64,000 nt of DNA, taken from NCBI RefSeq assembly GCF_000613885.1, contig NZ_BAJV01000014.1, positions 37,549 through 101,548 on the forward strand. Reading direction: 5' to 3'. Each line of letters starts with the position of its first letter. The stretch's first letter is position 1. A model generated the notes under the pieces. That model saw nothing but the letters and a program-made list of their open reading frames with translations. It was not told the DNA's origin and did not search any database. This stretch comes from Asaia prunellae JCM 25354 (GTDB taxonomy: Bacteria; Pseudomonadota; Alphaproteobacteria; Acetobacterales; Acetobacteraceae). Shown one piece after another: positions 9,505-19,719 of the stretch. Position numbers and translations under genes: made by a program.

Positions 9505-10074
9505 ATGGCTGGTTTTGGCAATTTCCCCGAACTTCCTCCGATGAATCCTCAGCTTAAACCCAACTGGTTTATCGGTATGGGGGTGGTACTCCTTGTGCTG
9601 GGTGGGATCGCTTTTCTTGATACGGTTGTGACAACTCTCGCGAGCGTCATTGTAATCGGTTTCCTGCTGATTCTCTCGGGTGTGGCGTATCTGGTCCAGA
9701 GCTTCGCGCATCGCACAGTTGAGGGCTCGCGCTTCTGGATTACGGCCGTGATGGGCTTTTTCTATGTGCTGGGAGGCATTCTGTTGATTCAGGAGCCTGC
9801 AACGGGATCGGTCTTCATCACGGCGTTTCTGGCAGGGTGTCTGATGGCTTCGGGGATTATGCGTGGGCTCTGGGCAGCTGGCCATCGCTATGTAGCCAAC
9901 TGGTGGACCTTGTTGCTCAGTGCGATCATAGCGCTTCTGACGGGGGTGCTGGTTTTTGCCACCTTGCCCTGGTCAGGGCTGTGGCTGATTGGAACGTTTA
10001 TTGCCATCGAGCTGATTTTCGGGGGGATTTCCGCTTTGGCTTTTGGTCTTTCGCTCAAGAAAGTCGGCAAGTAA
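9505..10074 (+). CDS. HdeD-family membrane protein
   Basis: 189 residues from the ATG at 9505, which has AAAGGA eight bases upstream. Six hydrophobic helices in pairs, with GVVLLVLGGIAFLDT and similar repeats, match the HdeD/DUF308 family, whose E. coli member supports survival at high cell density in acid. For an acetic acid producer a role in acid tolerance is plausible but not shown. Starts further upstream (MRPGGRMV) are unlikely. The gene is convergent with trpA and ends before a strong hairpin. Intact. Confidence 0.85.
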   Translation: MAGFGNFPELPPMNPQLKPNWFIGMGVVLLVLGGIAFLDTVVTTLASVIVIGFLLILSGVAYLVQSFAHRTVEGSRFWITAVMGFFYVLGGILLIQEPATGSVFITAFLAGCLMASGIMRGLWAAGHRYVANWWTLLLSAIIALLTGVLVFATLPWSGLWLIGTFIAIELIFGGISALAFGLSLKKVGK

Positions 10075-10116
10075 TCCGGCGTTTGCTGAAAGCTTCTCTG
10101 TCAATTCAGGAATGAG

Positions 10117-10147
10117 GACAAAGGGGGCGATGAACGCCCCCTTTGTC
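10117..10147. terminator. Hairpin terminator between hdeD-like gene and trpA
   Basis: GACAAAGGGGGCG and CGCCCCCTTTGTC form a perfect 13-bp stem with the 5-base loop ATGAA. It sits between two convergent genes and overlaps the trpA stop codon. It should work in both directions. Confidence 0.85.
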
Positions 10148-10961
10148 ATGTTCCACGTACGGCTCTTGCAATGTCGGCAAGCTGATCCAGAACAGCAGGA
10201 ACAGTAGCAGAGCTTGCCTTGCCATTTTCAAGTGTGCTGGCCAGTGTCGCAATAAGAGCCGAAGCGACAACGGCAGCATCCCCGACTGACGCGGCCCGGG
10301 CGGCTTGTTCTGCCGTGCGTATGCCAAAACCTATGGCGACAGGCAGGGAGCTTGCAGCGCGCAGGCGTGGCAGTGCTGCTGCCAGTTCATCGTGGCTTGC
10401 CGTACGGGTGCCTGTGATGCCGGTGATGCTGACATAGTAGATGAAGCCAGAAGCCGTATTGAGCAGATAGGGGAGACGTTCATCCGGTGTGTTCGGCGCC
10501 ACGAGCTGAATGATATCGAGGCCGTTTTTCTGTGCATCAGCAGAAAGCAGGTCGCTTTCTTCCTTGGGTAGATCGACGATAATCAGACCGTCGACACCGG
10601 CCTCAGCAGCGTCAACGCAAAATCGGGCCGGACCATAGCTGTCGATCGGATTGACATAACCCATCAGGATAATGGGTGTGTCGCTGTCGTTCTGACGAAA
10701 GGCGCGAACCATGGCGAGCACGCCTGCGAGTGTTGCTCCGGCTTTCAGCCCGCGCAACGCTGCCGCCTGAATGGTCGGTCCGTCGGCAGAAGGGTCCGAA
10801 AAGGGGACGCCGATTTCGATCAGATCGGCTCCGGCGGCAGGCATGCCCTTGAGCAGGGCAAGAGAGGTTTCGAGGTCGGGGTCATAGGCCTGAAGATAGG
10901 GAATGAGCGCGCCGCGCCCCTCGGCCTTGAGTGATTCGAAACGGGCCTTGATGCGACTCAC
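10146..10961 (-). CDS. trpA: Tryptophan synthase alpha chain
   Basis: 271 residues. It cleaves indole-3-glycerol phosphate to indole, which is channelled to TrpB. Catalytic Glu is in [13 protein letters not shown] and Asp in the GLIIVDLP segment; the phosphate-binding [10 protein letters not shown] is near the C terminus. One oddity is LQAYDPD, where most TrpA proteins have TAGDPD. The start overlaps the trpB stop by ATGA, which suits the tightly coupled alpha2beta2 enzyme. No trpF lies immediately upstream. Intact. Confidence 0.96.
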   Translation of the reverse strand: MSRIKARFESLKAEGRGALIPYLQAYDPDLETSLALLKGMPAAGADLIEIGVPFSDPSADGPTIQAAALRGLKAGATLAGVLAMVRAFRQNDSDTPIILMGYVNPIDSYGPARFCVDAAEAGVDGLIIVDLPKEESDLLSADAQKNGLDIIQLVAPNTPDERLPYLLNTASGFIYYVSITGITGTRTASHDELAAALPRLRAASSLPVAIGFGIRTAEQAARAASVGDAAVVASALIATLASTLENGKASSATVPAVLDQLADIARAVRGT

Positions 10962-12184
10962 AGTGACACTCCCAGATGGTCAGCGACGGTGAAGATATCC
11001 TTGTCGCCACGACCGGACAGGTTGAGAACAATGATCTGATCCGGCGTCATGCTCGGGGCAATTTTCATGACCTGAGCCAGGCCATGGGCGCATTCAAGGG
11101 CAGGAATAATACCCTCGGTGCGGGTCAGAAGCTGGAAGGCGTCAAGCGCCTCCTTGTCGGTCACGCCGACATATTCCACGCGTCCGATATCATTGAGCCA
11201 GGAATGCTCCGGCCCGATGCCGGGATAATCCAGACCCGCGCTGATCGAATGCGCCTCGGCAATCTGGCCGAACTCATCCTGAAGCAGATAGGTGCGGTTA
11301 CCATGCAGAACGCCTGAACGCCCGCGCGATATGGAGGCTGCTGTCAGGCCGCTATCCAGTCCATGGCCGGCAGCCTCAACACCGATCATCTTGACCGATT
11401 CATCGTCAAGGAAAGGATGGAACAGGCCCATGGCATTGGAGCCACCACCAATGGCTGCGACCAGAACATCGGGCAGGCGGTTCTCGACAGTCAGGATCTG
11501 TTCGCGTGTTTCGATGCCGATAATCGACTGGAAGTCGCGTACCATCTCCGGGTAAGGGTGCGGTCCCGCGACCGTGCCGACCAGAAAATAGGTATCATGC
11601 ACATTGGCCACCCAGTCGCGCATGGCCTCGTTCATGGCATCTTTCAGCGTGCCGGACCCTGCAGTTACAGGGTGCACCTCAGCGCCCAGAAGATGCATAC
11701 GAAACACATTGGGCTTCTGCCGCTCGACATCGACTGCGCCCATATAAATGGTGCATTTCAGCCCGAACAGCGCGCAGACGGTTGCTGTCGCCACGCCATG
11801 CTGTCCCGCACCTGTTTCGGCCACGATACGTGTCTTGCCCATGCGTCGCGCCAGCAGGATCTGGCCCATGACATTATTGAGCTTGTGCGAGCCCGTATGA
11901 TTCAGCTCTTCACGCTTGAGATAGATCTTTGCACCACCCAGCTCCTTACTCAGGCGCTTTGCATGCCAGAGCGGGCTGGGGCGGCCGACATAGTCCCGGA
12001 AGTAGTAATCGAGTTCCTGTCGAAAGCCCGGGTCGGCTTTGGCTGCCTGATAGGCATTGGCCAGATCCTGTACCAGCGGCATGAGGGTTTCGGCAACGAA
12101 CTGCCCCCCGAACGTGCCGAAACGACCGCGCTGATCGGGGCCGTTACGCAGGCTGTTGAGACGGGGAGAAACTTCAGAACTCAT
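10958..12184 (-). CDS. trpB: Tryptophan synthase beta chain
   Basis: 408 residues. PLP-dependent enzyme that joins indole and serine to tryptophan. The PLP lysine is in [17 protein letters not shown] binds the phosphate, and [10 protein letters not shown] is the family signature. Start at ATG 12184 (MSSEVSPRL). A longer open frame runs upstream to 12490 but shows no conserved content. Transcribed with trpA. The divergent corA gene begins about 125 bases away, so the promoters share a short region. Intact. Confidence 0.97.
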   Translation of the reverse strand: MSSEVSPRLNSLRNGPDQRGRFGTFGGQFVAETLMPLVQDLANAYQAAKADPGFRQELDYYFRDYVGRPSPLWHAKRLSKELGGAKIYLKREELNHTGSHKLNNVMGQILLARRMGKTRIVAETGAGQHGVATATVCALFGLKCTIYMGAVDVERQKPNVFRMHLLGAEVHPVTAGSGTLKDAMNEAMRDWVANVHDTYFLVGTVAGPHPYPEMVRDFQSIIGIETREQILTVENRLPDVLVAAIGGGSNAMGLFHPFLDDESVKMIGVEAAGHGLDSGLTAASISRGRSGVLHGNRTYLLQDEFGQIAEAHSISAGLDYPGIGPEHSWLNDIGRVEYVGVTDKEALDAFQLLTRTEGIIPALECAHGLAQVMKIAPSMTPDQIIVLNLSGRGDKDIFTVADHLGVSL

Positions 12185-12309
12185 GCGAATTGTCCTGTTT
12201 GAGGCATGGATCGACACGGCAAGCGGGTTTCTGCGATACCAGAGGGGCGGCGTAACGTCCATTCCCCGCCCCGCAGGGAAGAGAGGATGGAGCCGGAGAG
12301 GAAGGTTCG

Positions 12310-13296
12310 ATGTTTCTAGCGCATCCGGTGGGGCGCCCCGTTCATGAAATTCTTGCCGTCGAGGATGCGAGGAATGTTGCCTGGCTTGATCTTGTCGAAC
12401 CCAGCGAGGCAGAGATCCATCTTGCCGAGACCGTGACGGGATTGTCTCTGCCACGTCGTGAAGCGCTTGAGGAGATCGAGAGTTCGTCACGCCATTATCG
12501 TCGGGGTGATGTTATCTATCTCTCCACACCCCTTGTGCGCCTGATCAATGGGCGACTGACCACTTACCCCGTAGGTATAGTCGTTTCTCCCACATGGCTG
12601 ATCACGCTACGTTATGCGAACTACACGGCGTTCGAAACCATGAGTCGCGACCTCGCGGCCAATGATGTCGATTTTGCCTTGTCTGATGTACCTGAGCTGG
12701 CGATCCATCTGCTGGAGATCATCGTGAACCGGCTGGCGGATGTTCTGGAGAATGCCGGTCGCACGCTTGATGCGATCTCACGAACGGTTTTCGCCAATCG
12801 GCGTCCCAATCGTCGTGTCCGTAATGCCGATGTTCTGCGCCAGACTCTCAGGCAGCTTGGCGAGAGCGGTGATCTGACTTCCTCTATCCGGGAGAGTCTC
12901 CTGGGGGTTGATCGCATCGGTATGTTTCTGGGTGATGCGCGCTATTTCGAATTTCGTGAAGCGCTGCAGACGCGTCTGCGCATTCTGGGGCGAGATGTCG
13001 CGTCACTGAATGACTATGTGGCTCAAATGACGCTGAAAGTGCAGTTTCTGCTGGATGCCACACTCGGTTTTATCAGTATAGACCAGAATGACGGCATGAA
13101 GCTGCTGACTGTGGTCAGCTTCGTCGGCATTACCCCGACCCTGCTCGCGGGAATTTATGGTATGAATTTCAAGATCATGCCGGAACTCGACTGGCATTAT
13201 GGCTATTATTATGCGTTAGGCCTCATGGCTTTTTCGGTGCTGCTGCCCTTGTTCATTTTCTGGCACCGGGGATGGTTTGGAGATCGTTCATCGTGA
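12310..13296 (+). CDS. corA: CorA-family magnesium/divalent cation transporter
   Basis: 328 residues. The N-terminal cytoplasmic domain is followed by two C-terminal membrane helices, with the signature YGMNF (GMN motif) after the first helix, at about residue 285. CorA forms a pentameric Mg2+ channel of the inner membrane. The start has GAGGAAGG ahead of the ATG. The stop overlaps a GTG start of the next gene in a GTGA junction. Related ZntB-type proteins have a similar fold, so the ion is inferred. Confidence 0.9.
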   Translation: MFLAHPVGRPVHEILAVEDARNVAWLDLVEPSEAEIHLAETVTGLSLPRREALEEIESSSRHYRRGDVIYLSTPLVRLINGRLTTYPVGIVVSPTWLITLRYANYTAFETMSRDLAANDVDFALSDVPELAIHLLEIIVNRLADVLENAGRTLDAISRTVFANRRPNRRVRNADVLRQTLRQLGESGDLTSSIRESLLGVDRIGMFLGDARYFEFREALQTRLRILGRDVASLNDYVAQMTLKVQFLLDATLGFISIDQNDGMKLLTVVSFVGITPTLLAGIYGMNFKIMPELDWHYGYYYALGLMAFSVLLPLFIFWHRGWFGDRSS

Positions 13297-13820
13297 ACCG
13301 GTTCGCAGTGTCTTGTTCCTTTCTCGCTTTTGTGTCGATTGCGTCTCCAGCTCTCGCAAGTTCCGTTATGCACCCTGACACGCAACAGGCTCAGACAATG
13401 CTTGATCGTCTGGTGCAGGAGCCGCTTAAATTTGAGGGCGCCAGTGATTTTCCTCTCAGCTTTCGCCAGCCCGCCGGCTATCAGGGCCGACAGCCCACCC
13501 ATGTGCTGATCGGTTATCATCTAGATGGTCTGAAGATCGCAGGCGAGTTTGTTGCACTTGACGCAGAGAACCGGCCTCTTCAGGCTGCCCCCCTCACGGG
13601 CCGTCTGCTTGAATCAGAGAGGGCAGATACTGCAGTGCCCTGTTATGTCGACATCGCATTGCCTGCCACGCTGCATCTGAGTGGTATATGTAGTCCGGCC
13701 CTGATTTCGGGTTCCTATAGTGAGACGGTAAAGGCTCAGCCCCTTTTGTTTCTTCTGCCTGGTCTGGGTGAAGGGGAGAAAAGCTCAGGCGAGTACATGA
13801 TGAAGCCCTGGCGCCGCTGA
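13293..13820 (+). CDS. Secreted protein of unknown function
   Basis: About 175 residues from the GTG at 13293, which overlaps the corA stop. The signal peptide [20 protein letters not shown] is followed by a cleavage site near LASS. The mature part has no membrane segment, two cysteines (PCYVDIA and SGICSPA) that could form a disulfide, and a basic end KPWRR. I do not recognise the family. An ATG farther upstream is possible but would bury the signal sequence within a longer tail. Confidence 0.7.
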   Translation: MNRFAVSCSFLAFVSIASPALASSVMHPDTQQAQTMLDRLVQEPLKFEGASDFPLSFRQPAGYQGRQPTHVLIGYHLDGLKIAGEFVALDAENRPLQAAPLTGRLLESERADTAVPCYVDIALPATLHLSGICSPALISGSYSETVKAQPLLFLLPGLGEGEKSSGEYMMKPWRR

Positions 13821-13829
13821 TCAGGACTG

Positions 13830-13859
13830 TTGACACAAAGCGCCGTTTCTCACTAAGAT
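13830..13859 (+). promoter_or_regulatory. Likely rho promoter
   Basis: A perfect -35 box TTGACA (13830-13835) is followed after 18 bases by TAAGAT (13854-13859). It lies about 180 bases before the rho ATG, so transcripts would carry a long leader. Rho is autoregulated through its leader in E. coli; whether this applies here is inference. Confidence 0.55.
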
Positions 13860-14040
13860 AGAAAGCAAGAGCCGCATGCTTCCATTGTATCGCGGCCTCT
13901 CTCAAGACCTTTCGTCTTCGCTCATCGTCGGGCCCGTTCCGCGGCCCATCTGACGGAGCATTCTTTCGCGATCGATCATCTGTCACGGATACGGTTCCGT
14001 CTCCCGGGCAGTGGACTATAGCCCATCTAAGGCGCTTTTC

Positions 14041-15335
14041 ATGCATCTTGCTGAACTCAAGAAAAAATCCCCTGCCGATTTGCTGGCCTATGCTGAAGAG
14101 CTGCAAATCGAGAATGCGTCTTCAATGCGCAAGCAGGACATCATGTTCGCCATTCTCAAGACCCTGGCGGATAATGATCAGGCCATCTACGGTGAAGGCA
14201 CGCTCGAGATCCTGTCTGACGGTTTCGGCTTTCTCCGCTCTCCCGAGGCCAATTATCTTCCTGGTCCGGATGATATCTATATCTCTCCCGCCCAGGTGCG
14301 CCGCTTTGGTCTGCGCCCCGGTGATACGGTCGAGGGGCAGATCCGCGCCCCGCGCGATGGAGAGCGGTATTTCTCACTGCTCAAGGTCAATTCGATTAAT
14401 TTCGAAGAGCCTGATTCCGTCCGTCAACGCATCAATTTCGACAATCTGACGCCGCTCTATCCTGAGCGTCGTCTGCGTATGGAAGTCGAGCAGGCAGGGG
14501 CTCCGGAGCCGCAGCGACCGGCAAGGGCAAAAAAGACCAGCGTGATTACACACCGCGTGTGATCGATCTCGTGGCCCCCATCGGCATGGGTCAGCGCGCC
14601 CTGATTGTGGCACCGCCGCGCACCGGTAAGACCGTGATGCTGCAGAGCATCGCCTCATCCATCAGTGCGAATCATCCTGACGTCTTCCTGATCGTTCTGC
14701 TTATTGATGAGCGCCCGGAAGAAGTGACCGACATGGCCCGCTCCGTACGCGGCGAAGTTGTGTCGTCCACCTTCGATGAGCCCGCGACCCGTCATGTTCA
14801 GGTGACAGAAATGGTGCTGGAGAAGGCCAAGCGTCTGGTTGAGCACAAGCGTGACGTCGTCATTCTGCTTGACTCGATCACCCGTCTGGCCCGCGCCTAC
14901 AACACAGTTGTGCCCTCATCGGGCAAGGTGCTGACCGGCGGTGTCGACGCCAACGCCCTGCAGCGTCCAAAGCGCTTCTTTGGCGCCGCGCGTAATATTG
15001 AAGAGGGTGGCTCGCTTACCATCATCGCCACGGCACTGATCGATACCGGTAGCCGTATGGATGAGGTGATCTTCGAAGAGTTCAAGGGTACGGGTAACTC
15101 CGAGCTCATCCTCGATCGCAAGCTTGCTGACAAGCGCACCTTCCCGGCTATCGACATCACCAAGTCGGGCACGCGTAAGGAAGAACTCCTTGTCGATCGT
15201 GCCATGCTCTCGAAGATGTGGGTGCTGCGTCGTATCCTCTCGCCAATGGGCACGATGGATGCGATGGACTTCCTGCTCGACAAGCTGAAATACAGCAAGA
15301 CGAACCAGGATTTCTTTGACGCCATGAACAACTGA
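14041..15335 (+). CDS. rho: Transcription termination factor Rho (frameshift in linker)
   Basis: Hexameric RNA helicase that ends transcription. The N-terminal part carries the Rho N domain ([20 protein letters not shown]) and the RNA-binding cold-shock-like fold ([20 protein letters not shown]). The C-terminal part has Walker A APPRTGKT, Walker [17 protein letters not shown] and the Q/R loops. As read the frame ends at 14562. One extra G near 14505-14506 gives [20 protein letters not shown] and joins the two parts into a normal-length protein of about 430 residues. Rho is normally indispensable in this group, so the break is most likely a sequence error. Start at 14041 (MHLAEL) is preferred over an in-frame start 30 bases upstream. 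Confidence 0.95.
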
Positions 15336-15361
15336 TCTTCCGATCTGTTCGTGACGATCAA

Positions 15362-15397
15362 GCCGCCGGGTGCCTCAGGGTGTCCGGCGGTTTTTTT
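15362..15397 (+). terminator. Intrinsic terminator after rho
   Basis: CCGCCGG (15363-15369) and CCGGCGG (15384-15390) form a stem directly followed by seven T. This is a textbook Rho-independent terminator 27 bases after the rho stop, facing the convergent ogt gene. Confidence 0.92.
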
Positions 15398-15513
15398 ATA
15401 GGCTTCGCCCCAGATCTAACCCAAAGTCGTCGTCCTTTGGAAAACCTGAAGCAGGACATAAATAAGGGTCGCATTTCTGTTCGGGAACGGGGCGAGGCCT
15501 CGTGGAGGCTGTG

Positions 15514-15960
15514 TTAAAGCGCGACTCCTTCGAGACGGAGCAGATAGCGTTTGTCATCCAGGCCACCTTCGCCGGAATAGCCGCCGATATGGCCTTTGCC
15601 GAGTACGCGGTGGCAGGGAATGAGGATCGGTATGGGATTATGGGCCATGGCTCCGCCAATTGAGCGGGCGGAACCGCCTGCTTTGGCGGCGAGTTCGGCA
15701 TAGCTGATGGTCTGACCGTATGGCACGTCACGCAGGGCGGTCCAGACTGCCTTGCGATAGGCAGTACCCCAGGGGGACAGGGGCAGGTCGAAACTTTCGG
15801 GCTCGCCATCGAAATAGCGTTCCAGCATGGTCTGGGCGCGGGTAAGAAGGGGCGTCGCTTCCTGGTCGCGGCCCCAGCCCCAATCGAGGGCGACGATTGC
15901 GCCTTCATCTTCGCTGAGGGTGAGAGGGCCGATCGGGGAGTGCAGAGAGAGCTGGGGCAT
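15514..15960 (-). CDS. ogt: Methylated-DNA--protein-cysteine methyltransferase
   Basis: 148 residues. Suicide repair enzyme that removes alkyl groups from O6-alkylguanine. The acceptor cysteine is in IPCHRV, preceded by the helix-turn-helix region [14 protein letters not shown]. The start ATG at 15960 is 12 bases from the divergent mnmE ATG, so the two genes share overlapping leader and ribosome-binding sequence. A much longer antisense frame continues past this start over mnmE but is not real. Intact. Confidence 0.93.
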   Translation of the reverse strand: MPQLSLHSPIGPLTLSEDEGAIVALDWGWGRDQEATPLLTRAQTMLERYFDGEPESFDLPLSPWGTAYRKAVWTALRDVPYGQTISYAELAAKAGGSARSIGGAMAHNPIPILIPCHRVLGKGHIGGYSGEGGLDDKRYLLRLEGVAL

Positions 15961-15972
15961 AAAGGAATTCAC

Positions 15973-17277
15973 ATGGTTGACGCGATGGAAAGCCCGGCGG
16001 CGCACAAGGGCGAGGTCATTTTCGCTCTGGCGACAGGGGCCGGACGGGCGGCTATTGCCATCATGCGCGCAAGTGGACCCGGCGCTCAAGAGGTGCTGGC
16101 GGGGTTGTGTGGTGGTCGCTTGCCGCCACCGCGTCATGCGAGCCTGCGAGCCTTGCATCAGGGTGGTGAGCATCTGGATGACGCCATGGTGTTGTGGCTG
16201 CCCGGACCGCGCTCCTATACGGGCGAAGACGGGTTTGAACTGCATCTCCATGCCGGGCCTGCGGTGATTGATCGTGTGGCTTTGGCACTGACAGCACTCG
16301 GCGCCCGACCCGCAGAGGCTGGCGAATTTACGCGTCGAGCGGTGCAGGCTGGCAGGCTCGACCTGCTTCAGGCAGAGGCGATAGGGGATCTGGTCGAGGC
16401 CGAAAGCGAGAGTCAGAGACAACAGGCGCTGGCTCAGGCGGATGGTGCGCTGAGCCGTCTTTATGACGGGTGGAGCGAGCGCCTCAAAACCCTGCTGGCC
16501 CATCAGGAGGCACTGATCGATTTCCCGGATGAGGATCTGCCGGAGTCGGTTGAGCTGATGCTCACGAATACGCTCGATGAACTGCGTTCGGCACTGCAAG
16601 CGCATCTGGCAGACAAACGTGGTGAGATTGTGCGCCGTGGTCTGACTGTCGTGATTGCTGGTGCACCCAATGTGGGCAAGTCGAGTCTGCTCAATCATCT
16701 TGCCGGATACGACGCGGCGATTGTCACGCATCGGGCAGGGACGACCCGTGATGTGATTGCCATAGACTGGCTTTTTCATGGTGTACGCCTGCGTCTTGTC
16801 GACACGGCGGGGCTGCGAGAGACAGAAGACGAGATTGAGGCCGAAGGCATCAAACGGGCAATGTTTCACGTGGAACATGCAGATCTGGTCGTGCATGTCA
16901 TGGCGGGTGAGGTGGAGATGCCTCTTCGTCCCGATGCGCTTCTCGTCAGCAACAAGATTGATCTGCAACCTACGCTGACTGGAACCCTGGGCCTGAGTGT
17001 GCAGACAGGTGAGGGTATGCAGGATTTCGAGGCCGTGTTGGCCGAGCGTATCAAGGCCCTGACAGCGGGTGTCGGTGCGCCTCTGACCCGCGCCAGACAC
17101 AGGGCTGGAATTGAGGAGGCGCTGCTTTATCTTGATCAGGCACGCGAGGCATCCTGGCCTGAAGTAAGGGGCGAAGCGCTGCGTCTGGCGATGAGAGCGC
17201 TTGGGCGTCTGACTGGACAAGTTGATGTCGAGTCTCTGCTGGATGTGATATTCGGACAATTCTGCATTGGTAAATGA
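15973..17277 (+). CDS. mnmE: tRNA modification GTPase MnmE
   Basis: 434 residues. With MnmG it makes the 5-carboxymethylaminomethyl group on wobble uridine of tRNA. N-terminal tetrahydrofolate-binding domain, helical domain, inserted G domain ([25 protein letters not shown]) and the terminal FCIGK that holds the catalytic cysteine. Start at 15973 has AAAGGA ahead of it. The stretch MFHVEH is encoded by a parS-like site at 16862. mnmG follows after seven bases. Intact. Confidence 0.96.
   Translation: MVDAMESPAAHKGEVIFALATGAGRAAIAIMRASGPGAQEVLAGLCGGRLPPPRHASLRALHQGGEHLDDAMVLWLPGPRSYTGEDGFELHLHAGPAVIDRVALALTALGARPAEAGEFTRRAVQAGRLDLLQAEAIGDLVEAESESQRQQALAQADGALSRLYDGWSERLKTLLAHQEALIDFPDEDLPESVELMLTNTLDELRSALQAHLADKRGEIVRRGLTVVIAGAPNVGKSSLLNHLAGYDAAIVTHRAGTTRDVIAIDWLFHGVRLRLVDTAGLRETEDEIEAEGIKRAMFHVEHADLVVHVMAGEVEMPLRPDALLVSNKIDLQPTLTGTLGLSVQTGEGMQDFEAVLAERIKALTAGVGAPLTRARHRAGIEEALLYLDQAREASWPEVRGEALRLAMRALGRLTGQVDVESLLDVIFGQFCIGK
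16862..16877. promoter_or_regulatory. parS: parS variant inside mnmE
   Basis: TGTTTCACGTGGAACA differs from the perfect parS palindrome by one base. It codes for FHVEH in MnmE, a peptide known to mark embedded parS sites in many bacteria. It lies about 2.8 kb before parA. Confidence 0.85.
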
Positions 17278-17284
17278 GGGCTGA

Positions 17285-19141
17285 GTGAACGAGTTTGATG
17301 TTGTCGTCATAGGCGGTGGACATGCGGGAAGTGAGGCGGCGGCGGCTTCGGCACGATTCGGTGCGCGCACGCTTCTTCTGACCCAGAAACCTGAGATGAT
17401 CGGCGCCATGTCGTGCAACCCTGCCATCGGCGGGATTGGCAAAGGCCATCTTGTGCGTGAGATCGACGCACTGGATGGGTTGATGGGTCGTGCAGCCGAT
17501 CAGGCGGGTATTCATTTCAAGTTGCTGAACCGTTCCAAGGGGCCTGCCGTTCATGGGCCACGGGCTCAGGCGGATCGTTTTCTGTATCGCAATGCCATTC
17601 AGGCGCTTCTGGCAGAAACGCCCAATCTCACCATCATGGCAGGAGAGGTGGCGGATCTCCAGACGGATGCCGGGCGCGTCACTGGTGTGATGTGCGAGGA
17701 TGGACGTCTCTTCAGATGTGGTGCTGTCGTTGTCACCAGCGGGACTTTTCTGCGTGGTGTCATTCATATTGGTCATACGCAGGAGCAGGCGGGACGCATT
17801 GGAGAGCGCCCAGCAGCCCGCTTGGGTGAGCGGCTGGAGGCGATGGGTCTGCGTATGGGGCGCCTCAAGACTGGCACACCAGCACGCATCGCCCGGGACA
17901 CGATTGACTGGGAGTCTCTGGCTGAAGACAAAGGCGATGCTGTACCAGAGCCCTTCAGTCGTCTCACGGAGACGATCACTACCGAGCAGCTCTCCTGTCG
18001 CATTACCAGCACCACGCCGCAGACCCATCAGATCATTCGCGATAATCTGGCGCTTTCGGCGCTGTATGGTGGCGCGATCGCCGGGAGAGGGCCGCGCTAT
18101 TGCCCCTCCATCGAAGACAAGATCGTCCGTTTCGGTGAGAAGGACGGGCACCAGATCTTTCTTGAGCCGGAGGGGCTGCCGGGTAACCCGGGCGGTGATC
18201 TCGTTTATCCCAATGGAATTTCCACAAGTCTGCCCGCTGATATTCAGGCACTGATGATCGCGTCTATCCCGGGGCTGGAGAAGGCGCGTATCGTCACACC
18301 GGGTTATGCGGTGGAATACGACTATGTAGATCCGCGTGAACTTGCGCCCAGTCTTGCTCTGACAGTCATGCAGGGGCTTTATCTCGCGGGGCAGATCAAC
18401 GGAACCACCGGTTATGAAGAAGCCGGAGCGCAGGGTCTGCTTGCTGGTCTGAATGCCGCGCGCTTCGTGGCGGGGAATGATCCACTCGTTCTGGGACGTG
18501 ATCAGGCCTATCTGGGCGTGATGCTCGACGACCTCACGCTTCAGGGTGTGTCGGAACCCTATCGTATGTTCACCTCTCGCGCCGAATACCGGTTGAGCCT
18601 GCGCGCTGATAATGCTGATTTGCGTCTGACTGCTCTGGGGATGGCGATGGGCTGCGTCGGGGCGGAGCGCGCCGCGAGGCTTGCGTCGGACGAGCACGCC
18701 ATTGCTCAGGCCATGGAGCAGGCACGCAATGCCCTTCATGCGCCTCAGGATCTGGCCGCGCAGGGTATCACCGTCTCACAGGACGGGCGTCGTCGTTCGC
18801 TGCTCGACATCCTGTCAGGACAGGCCAGTGAAGAGGCGGTTGCACGTCTTGCGCCATGGTTCGCGGCTTTACCCCTGCGCGTGCGTCGTCATGTCGAGAC
18901 AGAAGCGCGCTATGGTGGTTATCTTCAGCGCCAGGAACGTGAGATCAGGCAGTTGGCCGGTGAGGCGCAGATCGCCCTGCCAAGCGACCTTGATTACGGT
19001 CGTATTGGCGGATTGAGCAGCGAGATGAAGGAGCGGCTATCGGCCGCAAGGCCGGCCAATTTCGCGGCAGCCCAGCGCGTGCCGGGCGTTACCCCAGCGG
19101 CCATGATTGCGCTTCTGGCTCATGTGAGGGCGGTGGCATGA
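17285..19141 (+). CDS. mnmG: tRNA uridine-5-carboxymethylaminomethyl modification enzyme MnmG (GidA)
   Basis: 618 residues. FAD-binding partner of MnmE. The dinucleotide motif [12 protein letters not shown] is at the start, [13 protein letters not shown] follows, and [14 protein letters not shown] is the second signature. GTG start with GAGGG upstream; the gene follows mnmE by seven bases. The stop overlaps the rsmG start (ATGA). Intact. A 562-residue antisense frame across it is only a shadow. Confidence 0.97.
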   Translation: MNEFDVVVIGGGHAGSEAAAASARFGARTLLLTQKPEMIGAMSCNPAIGGIGKGHLVREIDALDGLMGRAADQAGIHFKLLNRSKGPAVHGPRAQADRFLYRNAIQALLAETPNLTIMAGEVADLQTDAGRVTGVMCEDGRLFRCGAVVVTSGTFLRGVIHIGHTQEQAGRIGERPAARLGERLEAMGLRMGRLKTGTPARIARDTIDWESLAEDKGDAVPEPFSRLTETITTEQLSCRITSTTPQTHQIIRDNLALSALYGGAIAGRGPRYCPSIEDKIVRFGEKDGHQIFLEPEGLPGNPGGDLVYPNGISTSLPADIQALMIASIPGLEKARIVTPGYAVEYDYVDPRELAPSLALTVMQGLYLAGQINGTTGYEEAGAQGLLAGLNAARFVAGNDPLVLGRDQAYLGVMLDDLTLQGVSEPYRMFTSRAEYRLSLRADNADLRLTALGMAMGCVGAERAARLASDEHAIAQAMEQARNALHAPQDLAAQGITVSQDGRRRSLLDILSGQASEEAVARLAPWFAALPLRVRRHVETEARYGGYLQRQEREIRQLAGEAQIALPSDLDYGRIGGLSSEMKERLSAARPANFAAAQRVPGVTPAAMIALLAHVRAVA

Positions 19142-19719
19142 ACAACGTTTCACGTGAAACTGCAGAGCGTCTGGAAGCCTTCGCAGCCATTCTCGAAAAA
19201 TGGAATGCGCGCATCAATCTGGTGAGCCTGCGCGATATGCCCCATCTCCGGGAGCGTCATATAGAGGATTCTCTGAGGCTGGTGCCGTTCATAGAGCGTG
19301 GTGCGCGGGTGATCGATCTTGGCTCGGGTGGCGGGTTTCCAGCCCTTGTGATCGGTATAGCCTGCGACGCCGAGATGGTTATGGTGGAGTCAGATCAACG
19401 CAAATGCGCGTTTCTGAGAGAGGCAGCGCGGGCCTGTGGTGTCAAGGCGCAGGTTATTCCAAGGCGCATCGAGCAGGCCGAAATCGCTCCTGCTGCCTAT
19501 GTCACAGCGCGCGCTCTGGCATCGCTTTCACAATTGCTGGAATGGAGCGCGCCCTTTTTGCTGCCAGAGGGAAAAGCCCTGTTTCTGAAGGGAAAAAATC
19601 TGCCAGATGAGTTGACCGAAGCCGAACGGTGCTGGCACATGCAGCATAGAATTCTGGACAATCGCGCCACCTCAGGGGGCGCCATCATCGAGATAAGTGA
19701 TATCAGACGTGTCGACTAA
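19138..19719 (+). CDS. rsmG: 16S rRNA (guanine527-N7)-methyltransferase RsmG (GidB)
   Basis: 193 residues. SAM-dependent methyltransferase of 16S rRNA; loss gives low-level streptomycin resistance in other bacteria. SAM site [12 protein letters not shown], followed by acidic [11 protein letters not shown]. The N terminus VSRET is encoded by a parS-like palindrome. The gene overlaps mnmG and parA at its ends, so the block is one operon. Intact. Confidence 0.95.
   Translation: MNNVSRETAERLEAFAAILEKWNARINLVSLRDMPHLRERHIEDSLRLVPFIERGARVIDLGSGGGFPALVIGIACDAEMVMVESDQRKCAFLREAARACGVKAQVIPRRIEQAEIAPAAYVTARALASLSQLLEWSAPFLLPEGKALFLKGKNLPDELTEAERCWHMQHRILDNRATSGGAIIEISDIRRVD
19146..19161. promoter_or_regulatory. 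parS: parS-like palindrome inside the start of rsmG
   Basis: The core GTTTCACGTGAAAC is a perfect 14-bp palindrome (19147-19160); only the outermost bases differ from the 16-bp consensus. It codes for VSRET of RsmG and lies about 540 bases before parA, a location seen in many alphaproteobacteria. Confidence 0.85.

Noticed and set aside
10149..10158. Possible fourth parS, TGTTCCACGT
   Set aside because: Only one half-site; the other half (ACGG) does not match.
11363..12202. 279-codon plus-strand frame antisense to trpB
   Set aside because: trpB is unambiguous on the other strand; this is a shadow in a GC-rich gene.
15961..17442. Long antisense extension of ogt over mnmE (642 codons in total)
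   Set aside because: Only the last 148 residues show methyltransferase motifs; the rest is a shadow of mnmE.
17051..18739. A 562-codon open frame antisense to mnmG
   Set aside because: It mirrors the codon pattern of mnmG; the sense protein has all family motifs and the antisense one has none.
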